A stretch of 64,000 nt of DNA from Pseudomonas fluorescens (GCF_001307275.1 NZ_CP012831.1:1550001-1614000); one strand, 5' to 3'; counted from the first letter of the stretch, positions 1-11,942 are shown. Numbers and translations: made by a program. The notes: generated by a model from the letters alone, not told the origin.

Positions 1-1
1 G

Positions 2-211
2 GTGGCCTACCTCGGTGACGACCTGCCAGACCTGCCGGTGATTCGCCGGGTCGGCCTGGGCATGGCGGTCGCCAACGCGGCCAGCTTCGTGCGCGAGCAT
101 GCCCACGGCATCACCACGGCGCGAGGTGGCGAAGGTGCTGCCCGCGAATTCTGTGAACTGATCCTGCGCGCCCAGGGCCGCCTCGAAGCGGCCAACGCCG
201 CGTACCTGTGA
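2..211 (+). CDS. kdsC: 3-deoxy-D-manno-octulosonate 8-phosphate phosphatase, C-terminal fragment
   Basis: This is the 3' end of a gene that begins before the window. The 69 visible residues carry the HAD-superfamily motif IV (YLGDDLPDLPV) and then the AMAVANA and GGEGAAREFCELIL segments typical of KdsC. The enzyme removes the phosphate from KDO-8-phosphate in LPS inner-core synthesis in the cytoplasm. The stop lies 7 bases before lptC, so it heads the LPS biosynthesis/export operon kdsC-lptC-lptA-lptB. The GTG at base 2 is an internal codon, not the start. Confidence 0.93.
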   Translation: MAYLGDDLPDLPVIRRVGLGMAVANAASFVREHAHGITTARGGEGAAREFCELILRAQGRLEAANAAYL

Positions 212-218
212 GCCATTT

Positions 219-788
219 ATGCTGAGCAAAAAGATTCGCACCATTGTGGTGTTTGCCTGTATCGCGGCGATTTTCGCCGCGGTGGGCTATTGGAACATCA
301 GCCCCGAACGGTTTCTCGACCAGCCTGCGGCCCAGGTCGAGGAACGGATCGACTGGTACGCGACCAACACCCATACCCTGCAGTACCTGCCCGACGGCAA
401 AGTGCAGTATGAGATGACGTCCGACAAGGTTGACCACGTAAAGGCCACTGACATTACGCTGGTCACCAAGCCGGACCTGAACATGTTCCGCGGCACCGAA
501 TTCCCGTGGCACGTGCAGAGCGAGCACGCCGAAGTCAATTCCGGCGGCACCGAAGTGGAGCTGATCGACTCGGTACGCGTCGCCCGAACCGACGAGAAAA
601 ACCGCACGACCATCATCACCAGCACACGCATGACCGTGTTCCCACAGCAAGAATATGCGCAGACCGAGCAACCCGTTAGAATCGACGGCGCCGGGGGTGT
701 ATCGACCGGCACGGGCATGAAAGCGTATTTGAAGGAAAGCAGGATACACCTGCTATCGAACGTAAGAGGACAGTATGAAGCTCGCTAA
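219..788 (+). CDS. lptC: LPS export ABC transporter periplasmic protein LptC
   Basis: 189 residues, the usual LptC length. One N-terminal membrane segment (about residues 7-25, VVFACIAAIFAAVGYW) anchors a periplasmic beta-jellyroll, visible as alternating beta-strand sequence such as YEMTSDKVDHVKATDITLVTKPDLNMFR. LptC binds LptB2FG in the inner membrane and hands LPS to LptA. It starts 7 bases after the kdsC stop and overlaps lptA by 14 bases (775-788), so translation is probably coupled. Confidence 0.95.
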   Translation: MLSKKIRTIVVFACIAAIFAAVGYWNISPERFLDQPAAQVEERIDWYATNTHTLQYLPDGKVQYEMTSDKVDHVKATDITLVTKPDLNMFRGTEFPWHVQSEHAEVNSGGTEVELIDSVRVARTDEKNRTTIITSTRMTVFPQQEYAQTEQPVRIDGAGGVSTGTGMKAYLKESRIHLLSNVRGQYEAR

Positions 789-1320
789 AACCCTCCCTAT
801 TTTGCTCAGTCTGGGCGCAGCACTGGGAAGCGCGAGCGCCTGGGCTCTTCCCAACGACCGCGACCAGCCTATCCGCATCCAGGCCGACGACGCCCAACTC
901 GACGACAAGAATGGCGTCGCCACCTATAAAGGCGACGTGATCATCACCCAGGGCTCGATGAAGGTCACCGGCAACACCGTGACCATCACCCGCACCCCGA
1001 CCGGCGATATCGATGTGGTGACCTCGGTGGGCAACCTGGCCTATTTCGAGCAACTGCAAACCGCGGGCGATACCAAGCCGGTACAGGGCTACGGGGTCAC
1101 CATCCAATACCACGCCTCCCAGGATCGCGTGGTCCTGATCGACCGTGCCAAGGTCGTCGACAAGGACAACAACGTCACCCAGGGCGAGAAAATCGTCTAC
1201 GACACCGTCAAGAAACTGGCCAGCGCCGGCCGCGCCACCGGCAGCAAGGTGACCGAGCAGCGTCCGCGGATCGACATGGTGATCCAGCCTAAAAAGAAAA
1301 CCGAGCAGAAGGCCCAGTAA
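775..1320 (+). CDS. lptA: LPS export periplasmic bridge protein LptA (LptH)
   Basis: 181 residues with a Sec signal peptide ([24 protein letters not shown], cut near residue 24), then the OstA-like beta-jellyroll ([39 protein letters not shown]). It polymerises into the periplasmic bridge that carries LPS from LptC to LptD. The C-terminus is lysine-rich ([11 protein letters not shown]), as in other pseudomonad LptH proteins. Its stop overlaps the lptB start by one base (1320). Confidence 0.95.
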   Translation: MKLAKTLPILLSLGAALGSASAWALPNDRDQPIRIQADDAQLDDKNGVATYKGDVIITQGSMKVTGNTVTITRTPTGDIDVVTSVGNLAYFEQLQTAGDTKPVQGYGVTIQYHASQDRVVLIDRAKVVDKDNNVTQGEKIVYDTVKKLASAGRATGSKVTEQRPRIDMVIQPKKKTEQKAQ

Positions 1321-2045
1321 TGGCAACTCTGAAAGCCCAGCACTTGGCCAAGAGCTACAAGGGCCGGCAAGTCGTGCGTGATGTCAGCCTGTCCATCGAC
1401 AGCGGCCAGATCGTCGGCCTGCTCGGCCCCAATGGCGCGGGCAAGACCACCTGCTTCTATATGATCGTCGGCCTGGTCCAGGCCGATCAGGGTCGCGTGC
1501 TGATCGACGACCTGGATGTCAGCCACCAGCCGATGCACGGCCGGGCGAAGGCCGGTATCGGCTATTTGCCGCAAGAAGCGTCGATCTTCCGCAAACTGTC
1601 GGTTGCCGACAACATCATGGCGATCCTCGAGACCCGCAAGGAGCTCGACAAGGCCGGCCGTCGCCAGGAGCTGGAAAGCCTGCTGCAGGAATTCCACATC
1701 AACCACATTCGCGACAACCTGGGCATGAGCCTGTCGGGCGGCGAACGGCGCCGTGTGGAAATCGCCCGCGCCCTGGCCACCGCACCGAAGTTCATCCTGC
1801 TCGACGAACCGTTCGCCGGCGTGGACCCGATCTCGGTGGGCGACATCAAGCAGATCATCCATCACCTCAAGGCCAAGGGCATCGGCGTGCTGATCACCGA
1901 CCACAACGTGCGCGAGACCCTGGACATCTGCGAAACCGCCTACATTGTCAATGACGGCCAATTGATCGCCGAAGGTGACTCCGCCGCGATCCTGGCCAAC
2001 GACCTGGTCAAGGAAGTGTACCTGGGCCATGAGTTCCGCCTGTAA
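1320..2045 (+). CDS. lptB: LPS export ABC transporter ATP-binding protein LptB
   Basis: 241 residues, a stand-alone ABC ATPase of the LptB type. Visible motifs: Walker A GPNGAGKT (36-43), Q-loop Q85 in [10 protein letters not shown], signature LSGGE (138-142), Walker B FILLDEP (158-164) and switch histidine H195 in TDHNVRET. It powers LPS extraction with LptFG, which is encoded elsewhere. Last gene of the kdsC-lptCAB operon; rpoN follows after a 164-bp gap with its own promoter-like sequence. Confidence 0.96.
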   Translation: MATLKAQHLAKSYKGRQVVRDVSLSIDSGQIVGLLGPNGAGKTTCFYMIVGLVQADQGRVLIDDLDVSHQPMHGRAKAGIGYLPQEASIFRKLSVADNIMAILETRKELDKAGRRQELESLLQEFHINHIRDNLGMSLSGGERRRVEIARALATAPKFILLDEPFAGVDPISVGDIKQIIHHLKAKGIGVLITDHNVRETLDICETAYIVNDGQLIAEGDSAAILANDLVKEVYLGHEFRL

Positions 2046-2126
2046 GCACACATGTCTGGCGAATTGCCCGGGCGTCGTTTAATTTTATTATGGCGACGCT
2101 CTAGGCAAACACTTCGGTTTCAGGCA

Positions 2127-2132
2127 TATAAT
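2127..2132 (+). promoter_or_regulatory. candidate -10 element upstream of rpoN
   Basis: A perfect TATAAT lies in the lptB-rpoN gap, 78 bases before the rpoN ATG. The -35 position (around 2104-2109) is poor. A GGCGC/GCGCC inverted repeat (2145-2158) follows within the presumed leader. Seen directly: the hexamer and the repeat. Promoter use is inferred. Confidence 0.4.
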
Positions 2133-2209
2133 TTGCTTAAGTTTGGCGCTCCGGCGCCCTGTAGTGGATGGCGCATGTGCGCCGGCGAATAAGGTGTTAA
2201 GCCCCTGCC

Positions 2210-3703
2210 ATGAAACCATCGCTAGTCTTGAGAATGGGCCAGCAGCTGACGATGACACCGCAGCTGCAACAGGCCATCCGCCTGCTCCAATTGTCGACCC
2301 TGGACCTGCAACAGGAAATCCAGGAGGCCCTGGAGTCCAATCCGATGCTCGAACGCCAGGAAGAAGGCGACGACTTCGATAACACCGACCCGCTGGCCGA
2401 CAACGTCGAGCAGAAGACCAATACCGAGATCCCGGAACCGTCCTACCAGGAAACCGCCCCGACGGTGGATAACCTCGAGGATGGCGAATGGAACGAGCGC
2501 ATCCCCAACGAGCTGCCCGTGGACACGGCCTGGGAAGATGTCTACCAGACCAGCGCCAGCAACCTGCCCAGCAGCGATGACGACGAGTGGGACTTCACCA
2601 CCCGTACCTCGGCCGGCGAAAGCCTGCAAAGCCACCTGCTGTGGCAACTGAACCTGGCACCGATGTCCGACACCGATCGCCTGATCGCCGTGACCCTGAT
2701 CGATTGCATCAACAACCAGGGCTACCTGGACGAGACCCTCGAAGAAATCCTCGAAGCCTTCGACCCCGAGCTCGACATCGAGCTGGACGAGATCGAAGCC
2801 GTCCTCCATCGCATCCAGCAATTCGAACCGGCCGGCATCGGCGCCCGCAACCTGGGCGAGTGCCTGCTGCTGCAACTGCGCCAGTTGCCTGCCAAGACGC
2901 CATGGCTGGCCGAAGCCAAGCGGTTGGTCACCGATTACATCGACCTGTTGGGCGGTCGCGACTACAGCCAGTTGATGCGACGCATGAAGCTCAAGGAAGA
3001 TGAGCTGCGCCAGGTCATCGAGCTGGTACAGAGCCTCAACCCGCGCCCCGGCTCACAGATCGAATCCACTGAACCTGAGTACGTGGTCCCCGATGTGATC
3101 GTGCGCAAGCACAACGATCGCTGGCTGGTGGAGCTCAACCAGGAGTCGGTGCCCAAGCTGCGGGTCAACGCCCAGTACGCCGGCTTCGTCAAGCGCGCCG
3201 ACACCAGCGCCGACAACACCTTCATGCGCAACCAGTTGCAGGAGGCCCGCTGGTTCATCAAGAGCCTGCAGAGCCGCAACGAAACCCTGATGAAAGTGGC
3301 CACCCAGATCGTCGAGCATCAGCGCGGCTTCCTGGAGTACGGCGATGAGGCGATGAAACCGTTGGTCCTGCATGACATTGCCGAGGCAGTGGGCATGCAC
3401 GAGTCGACGATTTCCCGGGTGACCACCCAGAAATTCATGCATACCCCCCGAGGCATCTATGAATTGAAATACTTTTTCTCCAGCCATGTCAGCACCTCCG
3501 AAGGCGGCGAATGCTCGTCCACGGCCATCCGCGCGATCATCAAAAAACTGGTGGCCGCGGAAAATCAGAAAAAGCCGTTGAGTGACAGCAAGATCGCTGG
3601 TTTACTGGAGGCACAAGGCATTCAGGTGGCCCGCCGTACCGTCGCCAAATACCGCGAATCCCTCGGGATCGCGCCTTCGAGCGAACGCAAGCGGTTGATG
3701 TAA
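2210..3703 (+). CDS. rpoN: RNA polymerase sigma-54 factor RpoN
   Basis: 497 residues, typical length. The N-terminal glutamine- and leucine-rich activator-interaction region ([20 protein letters not shown]) is followed by the acidic region II, the core-binding domain and the C-terminal DNA-binding part with the RpoN box [10 protein letters not shown] (474-483), which reads the -24 promoter element. It directs core polymerase to promoters that need enhancer-binding ATPases (nitrogen, flagella, amino-acid uptake). First gene of the conserved rpoN-hpf-ptsN-rapZ-ptsO cluster. Confidence 0.98.
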   Translation: MKPSLVLRMGQQLTMTPQLQQAIRLLQLSTLDLQQEIQEALESNPMLERQEEGDDFDNTDPLADNVEQKTNTEIPEPSYQETAPTVDNLEDGEWNERIPNELPVDTAWEDVYQTSASNLPSSDDDEWDFTTRTSAGESLQSHLLWQLNLAPMSDTDRLIAVTLIDCINNQGYLDETLEEILEAFDPELDIELDEIEAVLHRIQQFEPAGIGARNLGECLLLQLRQLPAKTPWLAEAKRLVTDYIDLLGGRDYSQLMRRMKLKEDELRQVIELVQSLNPRPGSQIESTEPEYVVPDVIVRKHNDRWLVELNQESVPKLRVNAQYAGFVKRADTSADNTFMRNQLQEARWFIKSLQSRNETLMKVATQIVEHQRGFLEYGDEAMKPLVLHDIAEAVGMHESTISRVTTQKFMHTPRGIYELKYFFSSHVSTSEGGECSSTAIRAIIKKLVAAENQKKPLSDSKIAGLLEAQGIQVARRTVAKYRESLGIAPSSERKRLM

Positions 3704-3727
3704 CAGGCCACGCCACAGCGTTCCAGT

Positions 3728-3747
3728 GGCAGGCATTTCTGCCTGCC
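3728..3747 (+). other. hairpin between rpoN and hpf
   Basis: Perfect 7-bp stem GGCAGGC/GCCTGCC with a 6-base loop in the 76-bp rpoN-hpf gap. No T-tract follows, so it is not a standard terminator. It may protect or separate the transcripts of the two genes. Confidence 0.6.
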
Positions 3748-3779
3748 GCTTTATGCACTGGCAACGAAGGAGAAGCTGT

Positions 3780-4088
3780 ATGCAAGTCAACATCAGTGGA
3801 CACCAACTGGAAGTGACCGAACCCCTGCGCACCTACATCGGCGAAAAACTCGACCGGTTGGAGAGGCATTTCGACAAGATCACCAACGTGCAAGTCACGA
3901 TGAACGTCGAGAAGCTGCTGCAGAAAATCGAAGCCACGCTGCATATCCCCGGCGGAGAAGTGGTCGCCAACGCAGAGCACACAGACATGTATGCCGCGAT
4001 TGACCTGCTGACCGACAAGCTGGATCGCCAACTCAAAAAGCATAAGGAAAAGACCCAGAGCCTCCTCCAGGGCGCGACCGGTCGTTAA
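3780..4088 (+). CDS. hpf: ribosome hibernation promoting factor HPF (short form)
   Basis: 102 residues, matching short HPF/YfiA-family proteins, which bind the 30S decoding centre and promote 100S dimers in stationary phase. Family features: MQVNISGHQLEVTEPLRTYI at the start and the basic tail DRQLKKHKEKTQSLL. I chose ATG 3780 because it has AAGGAG at 3767-3772 and gives the family N-terminus; an in-frame start at 3726 would add 18 unrelated residues. It sits between rpoN and ptsN as in other gammaproteobacteria. Confidence 0.96.
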   Translation: MQVNISGHQLEVTEPLRTYIGEKLDRLERHFDKITNVQVTMNVEKLLQKIEATLHIPGGEVVANAEHTDMYAAIDLLTDKLDRQLKKHKEKTQSLLQGATGR

Positions 4089-4100
4089 CCCCCCCAATCC

Positions 4101-4565
4101 ATGATCCGACTAGAAAAGATCCTGACCCCCGGCCGTTCCCTAGTGAACGCGCCGGGCGGCAGTAAAAAGAAAGCCCTCGAACAAACTGCCAACCTGATCC
4201 ACCGCGAGGTACCGGATCTGGGAATGCAGGACGTCTTCGAGGCGCTGGTTGCCCGTGAAAAACTCGGTTCCACCGGTTTTGGCAACGGCATCGCCATTCC
4301 CCATTGCCGCCTCAAGGGTTGTACCGCGCCCATCAGCGCACTGTTGCACCTTGAAGCTCCCATAGATTTCGACGCCATCGACGGCGCCCCGGTCGACCTG
4401 CTGTTCGTATTGCTGGTTCCGGAAGCGGCGACCGATGCGCACCTCGAGCTGCTGCGCCAGATCGCCAGCATGCTGGACCGCAAGGAAGTGCGCGAAAAAC
4501 TGCGCAGCGCGCCAAGTAACGAAGCTCTGTACCAGGTGGTCCTGGACGAGCAGAACGGTCATTAA
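4101..4565 (+). CDS. ptsN: nitrogen-PTS EIIA component PtsN
   Basis: 154 residues of the EIIA-Ntr family. The phosphorylated histidine is H68 in [12 protein letters not shown]. It accepts phosphate from NPr (ptsO, downstream) in the PEP-dependent nitrogen PTS and acts as a regulator of potassium transport and carbon/nitrogen balance, not as a sugar transporter. It starts 12 bases after hpf and ends 2 bases before rapZ. Confidence 0.97.
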   Translation: MIRLEKILTPGRSLVNAPGGSKKKALEQTANLIHREVPDLGMQDVFEALVAREKLGSTGFGNGIAIPHCRLKGCTAPISALLHLEAPIDFDAIDGAPVDLLFVLLVPEAATDAHLELLRQIASMLDRKEVREKLRSAPSNEALYQVVLDEQNGH

Positions 4566-4567
4566 AC

Positions 4568-5425
4568 ATGCGCATGATCATCGTCAGTGGCCGCTCCGGC
4601 TCCGGTAAAAGCACGGCCCTCAACGTGCTTGAGGACAGCGGCTACTATTGCATCGACAACCTGCCCGCCGGCCTGCTGCCGGAACTGGCCGAGCGCGCCC
4701 TGATCCACACCGAGCTGGCGCAGCCGCTGGTGGCGGTGTCCATCGATGCGCGCAACCTGCCGAGCCACCTGTCGCGCTTTCCCGAACTGCTCGAGGAAGT
4801 GCGCAGCCGGCATATTCAATGCGATGTGTTGTACCTGGATGCCGATGAGGAGACGCTGCTCAAGCGTTTTTCCGAAACCCGCCGGCGTCACCCGTTGAGC
4901 AACGCCAACCGCTCCCTGGCCGAAGCCATCGAGGATGAAAGCCAGCTGTTGGGGCCGATCGCCGACCTGGCGGACCTGAAGGTCAACACCACGCACCTGA
5001 ACCTGTATCAGTTGCGCGACACGATCAAGCTGCGCCTGCTGAACCAACCGGAGCCGGGCACGGCGTTCCTGGTGGAGTCGTTCGGCTTCAAGCGTGGCAT
5101 GCCGGTAGACGCCGACCTGGTGTTCGATGTGCGTTGCCTGCCCAACCCTTATTGGAAACCGGAACTGCGCGAGCAGTCCGGGCTCGATCAGCCGGTGATC
5201 GACTACCTGGCCGCACAGCCGGACGTCGAGGAAATGTACCAGGACATCTCCAGCTACCTGCTCAAATGGCTACCCCGCTTTGCCGCCAGCAACCGCGCCT
5301 ATGTCACGATCGCCATCGGCTGTACCGGCGGTCACCACCGCTCCGTCTACCTGACCGAACGCCTGGGTCAGCTCCTGCAACAATCCCTGAAGAATGTCCA
5401 GGTTCGCCACCGCGACCTCAGCTAA
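4568..5425 (+). CDS. rapZ: RNase adapter protein RapZ
   Basis: 285 residues. N-terminal P-loop kinase-like domain with Walker A GRSGSGKS (8-15); conserved C-terminal domain ending in [18 protein letters not shown]. In enterobacteria RapZ presents the GlmZ sRNA to RNase E and so controls amino-sugar synthesis; in Pseudomonas the partner is less clear. It lies between ptsN and ptsO, the standard context. Confidence 0.96.
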   Translation: MRMIIVSGRSGSGKSTALNVLEDSGYYCIDNLPAGLLPELAERALIHTELAQPLVAVSIDARNLPSHLSRFPELLEEVRSRHIQCDVLYLDADEETLLKRFSETRRRHPLSNANRSLAEAIEDESQLLGPIADLADLKVNTTHLNLYQLRDTIKLRLLNQPEPGTAFLVESFGFKRGMPVDADLVFDVRCLPNPYWKPELREQSGLDQPVIDYLAAQPDVEEMYQDISSYLLKWLPRFAASNRAYVTIAIGCTGGHHRSVYLTERLGQLLQQSLKNVQVRHRDLS

Positions 5426-5440
5426 AGGATTCACACCGCG

Positions 5441-5716
5441 ATGCCTGCTCAGGAAATTGAAATCATCAACAAGCTGGGTTTGCATGCCCGAGCGTCGGCC
5501 AAGTTTGTCGGAGTCGCGGGACAGTTCAAGGACACCACCATCAGGGTCGGCCGCACGCCGGAGTCCACGGTCGATGGCAAAAGCATCATGGCAATGATGA
5601 TGCTCGCCGCCGGCAAGGGCACCAAGATCCACCTGAGCACTGAAGGGGATCAGGCGCAGGAAGCGATGAATGCCTTGGTAGACCTGATCAACCGATACTT
5701 CGACGAAGGCGAATAA
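5441..5716 (+). CDS. ptsO: nitrogen-PTS phosphocarrier protein NPr (HPr family)
   Basis: 91 residues. The active-site histidine is H15 in [10 protein letters not shown]. The second HPr motif, around S48 ([10 protein letters not shown]), is also present. It relays phosphate from EI-Ntr (PtsP, elsewhere) to PtsN. Last gene of the rpoN cluster; a REP pair follows. Confidence 0.97.
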   Translation: MPAQEIEIINKLGLHARASAKFVGVAGQFKDTTIRVGRTPESTVDGKSIMAMMMLAAGKGTKIHLSTEGDQAQEAMNALVDLINRYFDEGE

Positions 5717-5761
5717 CGGCCCCAGGACTCGAATCGAGCTTGTTGTGGCAACGGGATTTTT

Positions 5762-5847
5762 TGTGGGAGCAAAGCTTGCTCGCGATGGAGGCGACTCGGC
5801 AACTCCGAAACCGAGGCGCCTGTATCGCGAGCAAGCTTTGCTCCCAC
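5762..5847. repeat. REPIN (class A) after ptsO
   Basis: Two inverted REP copies, GTGGGAGCAAAGCTTGCTCGCGA and its near-complement, around a short spacer, in the gap between the convergent ptsO and ZIP genes. The core variant GCAAAGCTTGC also occurs at 26983-27100 and in the tandem array at 44.3 kb. Confidence 0.9.
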
Positions 5848-5913
5848 TGATCCCCTCGCCACAGATAATAAATCCCTTCTCCGCAGGTGTCGGTGTTCTC
5901 AACGCCTTCGCTG

Positions 5914-6804
5914 TCACGCCAACGCCGTATCCAGCACCATCATCAGGCAAAACCCCACCAACAACCCCAGGCTCGCCAGTTTCTCGTGACCATTGCGGCG
6001 GGATTCGGGAATGACTTCGTGGGTCACCACCAGCAGCATCGCCCCAGCCGCCAACGCCAGGCCCAGGGGCAAGAGCATCTCGGCCAGGCTCACCAACCAG
6101 GCGCACAGCAGCGCGAACACGGGCTCGACCAACCCTGACGCCGCGCCAATCAGGAACGCCCTGACCCGCGACATGCCCGCCGTGGCCAGCACCAGTGCGA
6201 TCACCAGCCCTTCAGGGACATCCTGCAAGGCGATGCCCATCGCCAGGCTGTCGGCATCCGGCATGCCGCCGCCCGCCGACACGCCCACCGCCATGCCTTC
6301 TGGAATGTTGTGGGCGATGATGGCGAACACGAACAACCAGATCCGCGGCGCAATGATCGGGCGTCCCGGTGCCGCCACCAGCCTTTCGGGGCTGGCCGAA
6401 ACCTTGCGGTCCACCAGGTACAGCCCGAACGCCCCCGACAGAATGCCAAAGCAGATAAGGCCGCTGGCCGCCCAAGGCGTGAATCCCAACTGCTCGGCCG
6501 CGGCAATGCCCGGCACGATCAGCGAAAACGCCGTGGCCGCGAGCATCACTCCGGCACCGAAGCCCAGCAGCGAATCGCTCACGGCCTGGGGCATGCGCCG
6601 AATGACCAGCACCGGCACGGCCCCCAGCGCGGTGCCCAAGGCACAAAGTCCGCCGCCCTGAAGGGCTCGCAACAGCCTGGGCTCCAGGTCCAGCCACGCC
6701 AGGCCCTGGGCCGCCAACAACGTCATCCCGGCCAACAGCAGCAATGACCCCAAGGCATAGCGGAACATCCGCCCGCTTCCAATCGCCAGTGTTTGAGTAT
6801 CCAT
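5914..6804 (-). CDS. ZIP-family divalent metal transporter (GufA type)
   Basis: 296 residues with about eight hydrophobic helices. The metal-path motifs of ZIP proteins are visible: [11 protein letters not shown] in the fourth core helix and [11 protein letters not shown] in the fifth, where the histidine of the classic HEIPHE motif is absent, as in GufA-type members. It probably imports zinc, iron or manganese across the inner membrane. It lies 19 bases downstream of sodM on the same strand, which suggests read-through from the Fur-controlled operon and possibly a manganese or iron substrate (inference). Confidence 0.88.
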   Translation of the reverse strand: MDTQTLAIGSGRMFRYALGSLLLLAGMTLLAAQGLAWLDLEPRLLRALQGGGLCALGTALGAVPVLVIRRMPQAVSDSLLGFGAGVMLAATAFSLIVPGIAAAEQLGFTPWAASGLICFGILSGAFGLYLVDRKVSASPERLVAAPGRPIIAPRIWLFVFAIIAHNIPEGMAVGVSAGGGMPDADSLAMGIALQDVPEGLVIALVLATAGMSRVRAFLIGAASGLVEPVFALLCAWLVSLAEMLLPLGLALAAGAMLLVVTHEVIPESRRNGHEKLASLGLLVGFCLMMVLDTALA

Positions 6805-6823
6805 AGTCAGCCTTGGAGGGTGT

Positions 6824-7447
6824 TCATGAAGGACTCGACGCCAGCGCCGCCTGATAGCGTCGGGCGACTTCAGGCCAATTGATCACGTTGTAGAAGGCGC
6901 TGATGTATTCCGGACGACGGTTCTGATAGCGCAGGTAATAGGCATGCTCCCAGACGTCCAGGCCAAGAATCGGCGTGTTGCCATTCATCAGCGGACTGTC
7001 CTGGTTGCCGCTGCTTTCCACCACCAGGGTCTTTTGCGGGGTCACGCTCAACCACGCCCAGCCGCTGCCGAAACGAGTCAGTGCCGCTTTGGTGAACGCT
7101 TCCTTGAAACGCTCGATACCACCCAGTTGCGCATCGATCGCGGCCGCCAGGGCGCCCTCGGGCAGGCCGCCGCCCTGGGGCGTCATCACCTCCCAGAACA
7201 ACGAATGATTGGCATGGCCACCGCCCTGGTTGATCACCGCCGCCTTCAGGCTGGGCGGCAACTGCTCCACGCTGGACACCAGTTTTTCGACGGGCCATCC
7301 GGCGTATTCGGTGCCGTCCACCGCCGCGTTGAGGTTATTGATGTAGGTCTGGTGGTGCTTGGTGTAGTGGATCTCCATGGTTTGCGCATCGATGTGCGGT
7401 TCCAGGGCGTCGTAGGCGTAGGGCAATGCAGGCAAGGTAAAAGCCAT
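6824..7447 (-). CDS. sodM: superoxide dismutase, manganese type
   Basis: 207 residues. The four metal ligands are H27, H81, D164 (LDVWEHAYY) and H168. The second-sphere glutamine Q149 (GNQDSPLM) and [11 protein letters not shown] point to the Mn rather than the Fe form. Start ATG 7447 gives the family N-terminus [19 protein letters not shown]; 20 further upstream codons are not family-like. Last gene of fagA-fumC-orfX-sodM: under iron limitation the cell replaces Fe-SOD with this Mn enzyme. Confidence 0.95.
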   Translation of the reverse strand: MAFTLPALPYAYDALEPHIDAQTMEIHYTKHHQTYINNLNAAVDGTEYAGWPVEKLVSSVEQLPPSLKAAVINQGGGHANHSLFWEVMTPQGGGLPEGALAAAIDAQLGGIERFKEAFTKAALTRFGSGWAWLSVTPQKTLVVESSGNQDSPLMNGNTPILGLDVWEHAYYLRYQNRRPEYISAFYNVINWPEVARRYQAALASSPS

Positions 7448-7449
7448 GT

Positions 7450-7890
7450 TCAATGAACTCCATGATGAAGAGGGGCATTGCGCTGCCGGGGCGTAGCGGC
7501 ATTGCAATGCAGCAGGCGCTGGGTGCGTGGGTACTCACCGTGCTCGCTGATGAAATTCAGCAGTTCGACGTAGGTCTTGTGGCTCTGGCGCTGAGCGGCG
7601 GCGCGCAGGGCCGGAGCCAGGCGTTCGTCCTGCATCGTCTGCAACAACCGTTGGTGGATCGCACACAAGTATTCGGCGCTCTCCTCCGGCTGGTTCAGGC
7701 GCAAGTGCAGGTCCGCCAGGTTGTGATGGGAGACGACGCAAGCAGCGACCGCTTCGTCGGCATCCGCCCAGCGCTCGAACAACACTTGGGCCAGCGCCAG
7801 GGCTTGCAGGTAGGCTTCGCGGGCATCCACCAGCTCGCCCAGCATGAAACAGCGATTGGCCCGTTCGATCGTACGTTTCCAGTGTTCCAT
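7450..7890 (-). CDS. OrfX, small helical protein of the fumC-sodM operon
   Basis: 146 residues, all-helical, with tetratricopeptide-like character ([40 protein letters not shown]). It is the unnamed third gene of the Fur-regulated fagA-fumC-orfX-sodM operon. The stop is 2 bases before sodM. No enzymatic motif is visible. Role unknown; an accessory or chaperone-like function is only a guess. Confidence 0.85.
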   Translation of the reverse strand: MEHWKRTIERANRCFMLGELVDAREAYLQALALAQVLFERWADADEAVAACVVSHHNLADLHLRLNQPEESAEYLCAIHQRLLQTMQDERLAPALRAAAQRQSHKTYVELLNFISEHGEYPRTQRLLHCNAATPRQRNAPLHHGVH

Positions 7891-7917
7891 GGTGAGTCCT
7901 CCACACAGGTGTCGGGG

Positions 7918-9286
<1,369 letters not shown>

Positions 9287-9294
<8 letters not shown>

Positions 9295-9682
9295 CGGGAG
9301 ATCCTTGCACCAGTTCAATAAGGGGAATCGATGGCGCCAGGGCGCAGGTCGCCAGCGCCCAGGCATGGCTCTGCCAGCGCTTGAGGCGGCAGCGGCACAG
9401 TGATTGGCGTTCGAGGTCACGCAGGGGGCGCCAGGCCTGGTCGAGGCAGAGGCTGCGCCAATGCCAGGGCAGCGCGACATCCGAGGCGGTGTCGAGCAAC
9501 AGGCGGAAGGCGGTTTCGGAGATCATCCACGGCGAGGTGGCGGTGCAGCAGGCCAGATAGCGGCCCTCGGCCAGGTAGTGCTCGATCAACCGCGGCTCGT
9601 CCGGGTTCATCGCGCAACGGATCTGACGGCTCATCCAGCGCCAGCTTTCAAGGTAGGGTTGTTCGTGCAGGGCAGAACTCAT
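9287..9682 (-). CDS. fagA: FagA, Fur-associated gene product
   Basis: 131 residues, rich in Trp and Cys, no known domain. It is first in the fagA-fumC-orfX-sodM operon, directly behind overlapping Fur boxes. Position and size match P. aeruginosa FagA. Function unknown. It contains a possible ligand set (CCTATSP, LCRCRLKRW), but nothing shows that it binds metal. Confidence 0.85.
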
Positions 9683-9700
9683 GACCGGGGCTCACTCGGC

Positions 9701-9728
9701 GAATGAGATTCATTATTAGATGATAATA
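9701..9728 (-). promoter_or_regulatory. overlapping Fur boxes of the fagA-fumC-orfX-sodM operon
   Basis: Two overlapping imperfect palindromes, AATGAGATTCATT and ATTATTAGATGATAAT, resemble the Fur consensus GATAATGATAATCATTATC. They lie 19-46 bases upstream of the fagA ATG, where a repressor would block transcription. The same operon in P. aeruginosa is a known Fur target. Confidence 0.8.
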
Positions 9729-9765
9729 AGAAGCAACACAACTGTAAGTCGGTACAAAATTCACC

Positions 9766-9893
9766 GTGGTGAGGGAGCTTGCTCCCGCTGGTCTGCGAAG
9801 CAGACCCTGTCTACCAGGGCCTTCACGTCTTTCGCTGCTGTTGAGATTTTTGCGGCTGCTGCGCAGCCGAGCGGGAGCAAGCTCCCTCGCCAC
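9766..9893. repeat. REPIN (class B) between fagA and pmbA
   Basis: Inverted pair with arms GTGGTGAGGGAGCTTGCTCC and its complement near 9873-9893, each followed by a small GC-rich hairpin (TCTGCGAAGCAGA, GGCTGCTGCGCAGCC). Class B core GAGGGAGCTTGCTCCCGC. Confidence 0.9.
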
Positions 9894-9908
9894 AGGGGTC
9901 TGCGAACA

Positions 9909-9949
9909 TAAAAAAAGGCGCGTCACCCCATGGATGACACGCCTTTTTT
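9909..9949 (-). terminator. rho-independent terminator of pmbA
   Basis: Stem GGCGTGTCA/TGACGCGCC (one mismatch) with A/T tracts on both sides. It starts 14 bases after the pmbA stop. The flanking A-run and T-run make it potentially bidirectional. Confidence 0.85.
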
Positions 9950-9962
9950 CTGCGATTGAGGG

Positions 9963-11309
9963 TCAGCTACCCGCCACCGTCATCCGCTCGATCAGTACCG
10001 AGCCGGTGCGGATGTTGCTGCGCAGTTCCAGGTCATTCCCCACGGCCACGATCTGCTTGAACATGTCGCGCATGTTCCCGGCGATGGTGACTTCCTGGAC
10101 CGGGAACTGGATCTCGCCGTTCTCGACCCAGAAACCCGCCGCGCCACGGGAATAGTCGCCGGTGACCATGTTCAGGCCGTGGCCCATCAGTTCCGTCACC
10201 AGCAGGCCCCGGCCCATGCGCCGCAGCAGGGCGGCCTGGTCTTCTTCGCCATGGGTCACGAACAGGTTATGCACGCCACCGGCATTGGCGGTGCTCGGCA
10301 TGCCGAGTTTGCGCCCCGAATAGGTGCCGAGGATGTAGGACACCAGCTCGCCTTTTTCCACGAACGGCTTGGCATAGGTGGCCAGGCCATCGCCATCGAA
10401 CGCCGAGCTGCCCATGGCCTGCATCAGGTGCGGACGCTCGTCGATGGTCATCCATTCCGGGAACAGTTTCTGGCCCAGTGCGCCTTCGAGGAACGACGAT
10501 TTGCGGTACAGGTTGCCGCCAGACACCGCCGACAGGAAGCTGCCGAACAGGCCACCGGCCAGCTCGGCAGAAAACAGCACTGGCACTTCGCAGGTCGGCA
10601 CCGGCCGTGCACCCAGGCGGCTGGCCGCCCGTTGCGCGGCTTTCTGGCCGATGCTCACCGGATCCGCCAACAAGGTGCCCTGACGGTTGACGTCGTACCA
10701 GTAATCACGCTGCATCTGGCCGTTGGCTTCGGCGATCATGACGCAACTGAGGCTGTGGCGGGTCGATGCATAACCGCCGATGAAACCGTGGCTGTTGCCG
10801 TAGACGCGGCAGCCCTGGTGGGTATTTAGCGTCGTACCGTCGGCATTCTTGATCCGCGAGTCGGCATCGAACGCCGCCGCTTCGCAACGCAGTGCCTGTT
10901 CGATGGCCTGTTCAGGGGTGATGTCCCAGGCGTGAAACAGGTCGAAGTCCCGCAGTTCCTTGCACATCAGCGCGGCATCGGCCAGGCCCGAGGCTTCGTC
11001 TTCGGAGGTGTGCTGGGCAATCGCCAGTGCCGCGGCGACGGTTTCGCGAATAGCGTCCGGGCCACTGGCCGACGTGCTGGCCGAGCCTTTGCGCTGGCCC
11101 ACGTACAAGGTGATGCCAAAGCCCTGGTCGCGATTGAATTCGACGGTTTCCACCTCGCGCTGGCGTACCGACGTCGACAGGCCCTGCTCCAGGGACACCG
11201 CCACCTCGCACGCACTGGCGCCTTGTCGCTTGGCCTCGGCGAGGATCTGCTCGACTTGTTCCTGCAGTGCCGGCAATGCTTGCGGGCCGACGCTTTGAAC
11301 TGCACTCAT
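9963..11309 (-). CDS. pmbA: metalloprotease PmbA (TldE)
   Basis: 448 residues of the TldD/PmbA family; partner subunit of TldD (12101-13543). PmbA lacks the HExxxH zinc motif, as expected. Conserved tail segments [14 protein letters not shown] and IAGNMRDMF are present. The TldD-PmbA heterodimer degrades unstructured peptides and matures certain modified peptides. ATG 11309 has GGAG 8 bases upstream; a GTG at 11321 is the alternative. The divergent darP and then tldD follow, the usual pseudomonad arrangement. Confidence 0.95.
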   Translation of the reverse strand: MSAVQSVGPQALPALQEQVEQILAEAKRQGASACEVAVSLEQGLSTSVRQREVETVEFNRDQGFGITLYVGQRKGSASTSASGPDAIRETVAAALAIAQHTSEDEASGLADAALMCKELRDFDLFHAWDITPEQAIEQALRCEAAAFDADSRIKNADGTTLNTHQGCRVYGNSHGFIGGYASTRHSLSCVMIAEANGQMQRDYWYDVNRQGTLLADPVSIGQKAAQRAASRLGARPVPTCEVPVLFSAELAGGLFGSFLSAVSGGNLYRKSSFLEGALGQKLFPEWMTIDERPHLMQAMGSSAFDGDGLATYAKPFVEKGELVSYILGTYSGRKLGMPSTANAGGVHNLFVTHGEEDQAALLRRMGRGLLVTELMGHGLNMVTGDYSRGAAGFWVENGEIQFPVQEVTIAGNMRDMFKQIVAVGNDLELRSNIRTGSVLIERMTVAGS

Positions 11310-11417
11310 GGTGTTCTCCACTCAAATTCTGTTTTCGGTGATGGCCATCGAGCGACCGGGCCGGACAAGCGGCCCCCGACTGGTTATCATGGCGGCGTTT
11401 CTTTGCGGACTGCCACC

Positions 11418-11942
11418 ATGGTTGATTCTTACGACGACTCCCTCTACGAGGGTGAAAAAAGCAAATCCCAGGTCAAACGCGAGCTGCATGCTCTGGTTGA
11501 CCTCGGCGAGCGCCTGACAACACTCAAGCCTGACTTGCTGGCCAAATTGCCTTTGACCGACGCCTTGCGTCGGGCCCTGGCCGATGCGCCCAAGCACACC
11601 GCGAATATCGCGCGTAAACGGCACCTGCAATTCATCGGCAAACTGATGCGCGATCAGGACACTGACGCCATCCTGGTGCTGCTCGATCAACTCGATGCCT
11701 CCACCCGGCAGTACAACGAACGCTTCCACAACCTGGAGCGCTGGCGCGATCGCTTGATCGCAGGCGACGACGGCGTGCTGGAAAAATTCGTCATCGACTA
11801 CCCGGAGGCCGATCGCCAGCAATTGCGCTCCCTGATCCGTCAGGCCCAGCACGAACTGGCGCAGAACAAGCCACCGGCTTCGAGCCGTAAAATCTTCAAG
11901 TACATCCGTGAGCTGGACGAGACTCAACGCGGCTTGCGCTGA
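11418..11942 (+). CDS. darP: ribosome-associated protein DarP/YjgA (DUF615)
   Basis: 174 residues. The family start [20 protein letters not shown] and the helical body ([21 protein letters not shown]) identify YjgA/DarP, which binds late 50S assembly intermediates. A longer in-frame frame reaching back to 10932 is antisense to pmbA and is not used. It lies between divergent pmbA and convergent tldD. Confidence 0.93.
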   Translation: MVDSYDDSLYEGEKSKSQVKRELHALVDLGERLTTLKPDLLAKLPLTDALRRALADAPKHTANIARKRHLQFIGKLMRDQDTDAILVLLDQLDASTRQYNERFHNLERWRDRLIAGDDGVLEKFVIDYPEADRQQLRSLIRQAQHELAQNKPPASSRKIFKYIRELDETQRGLR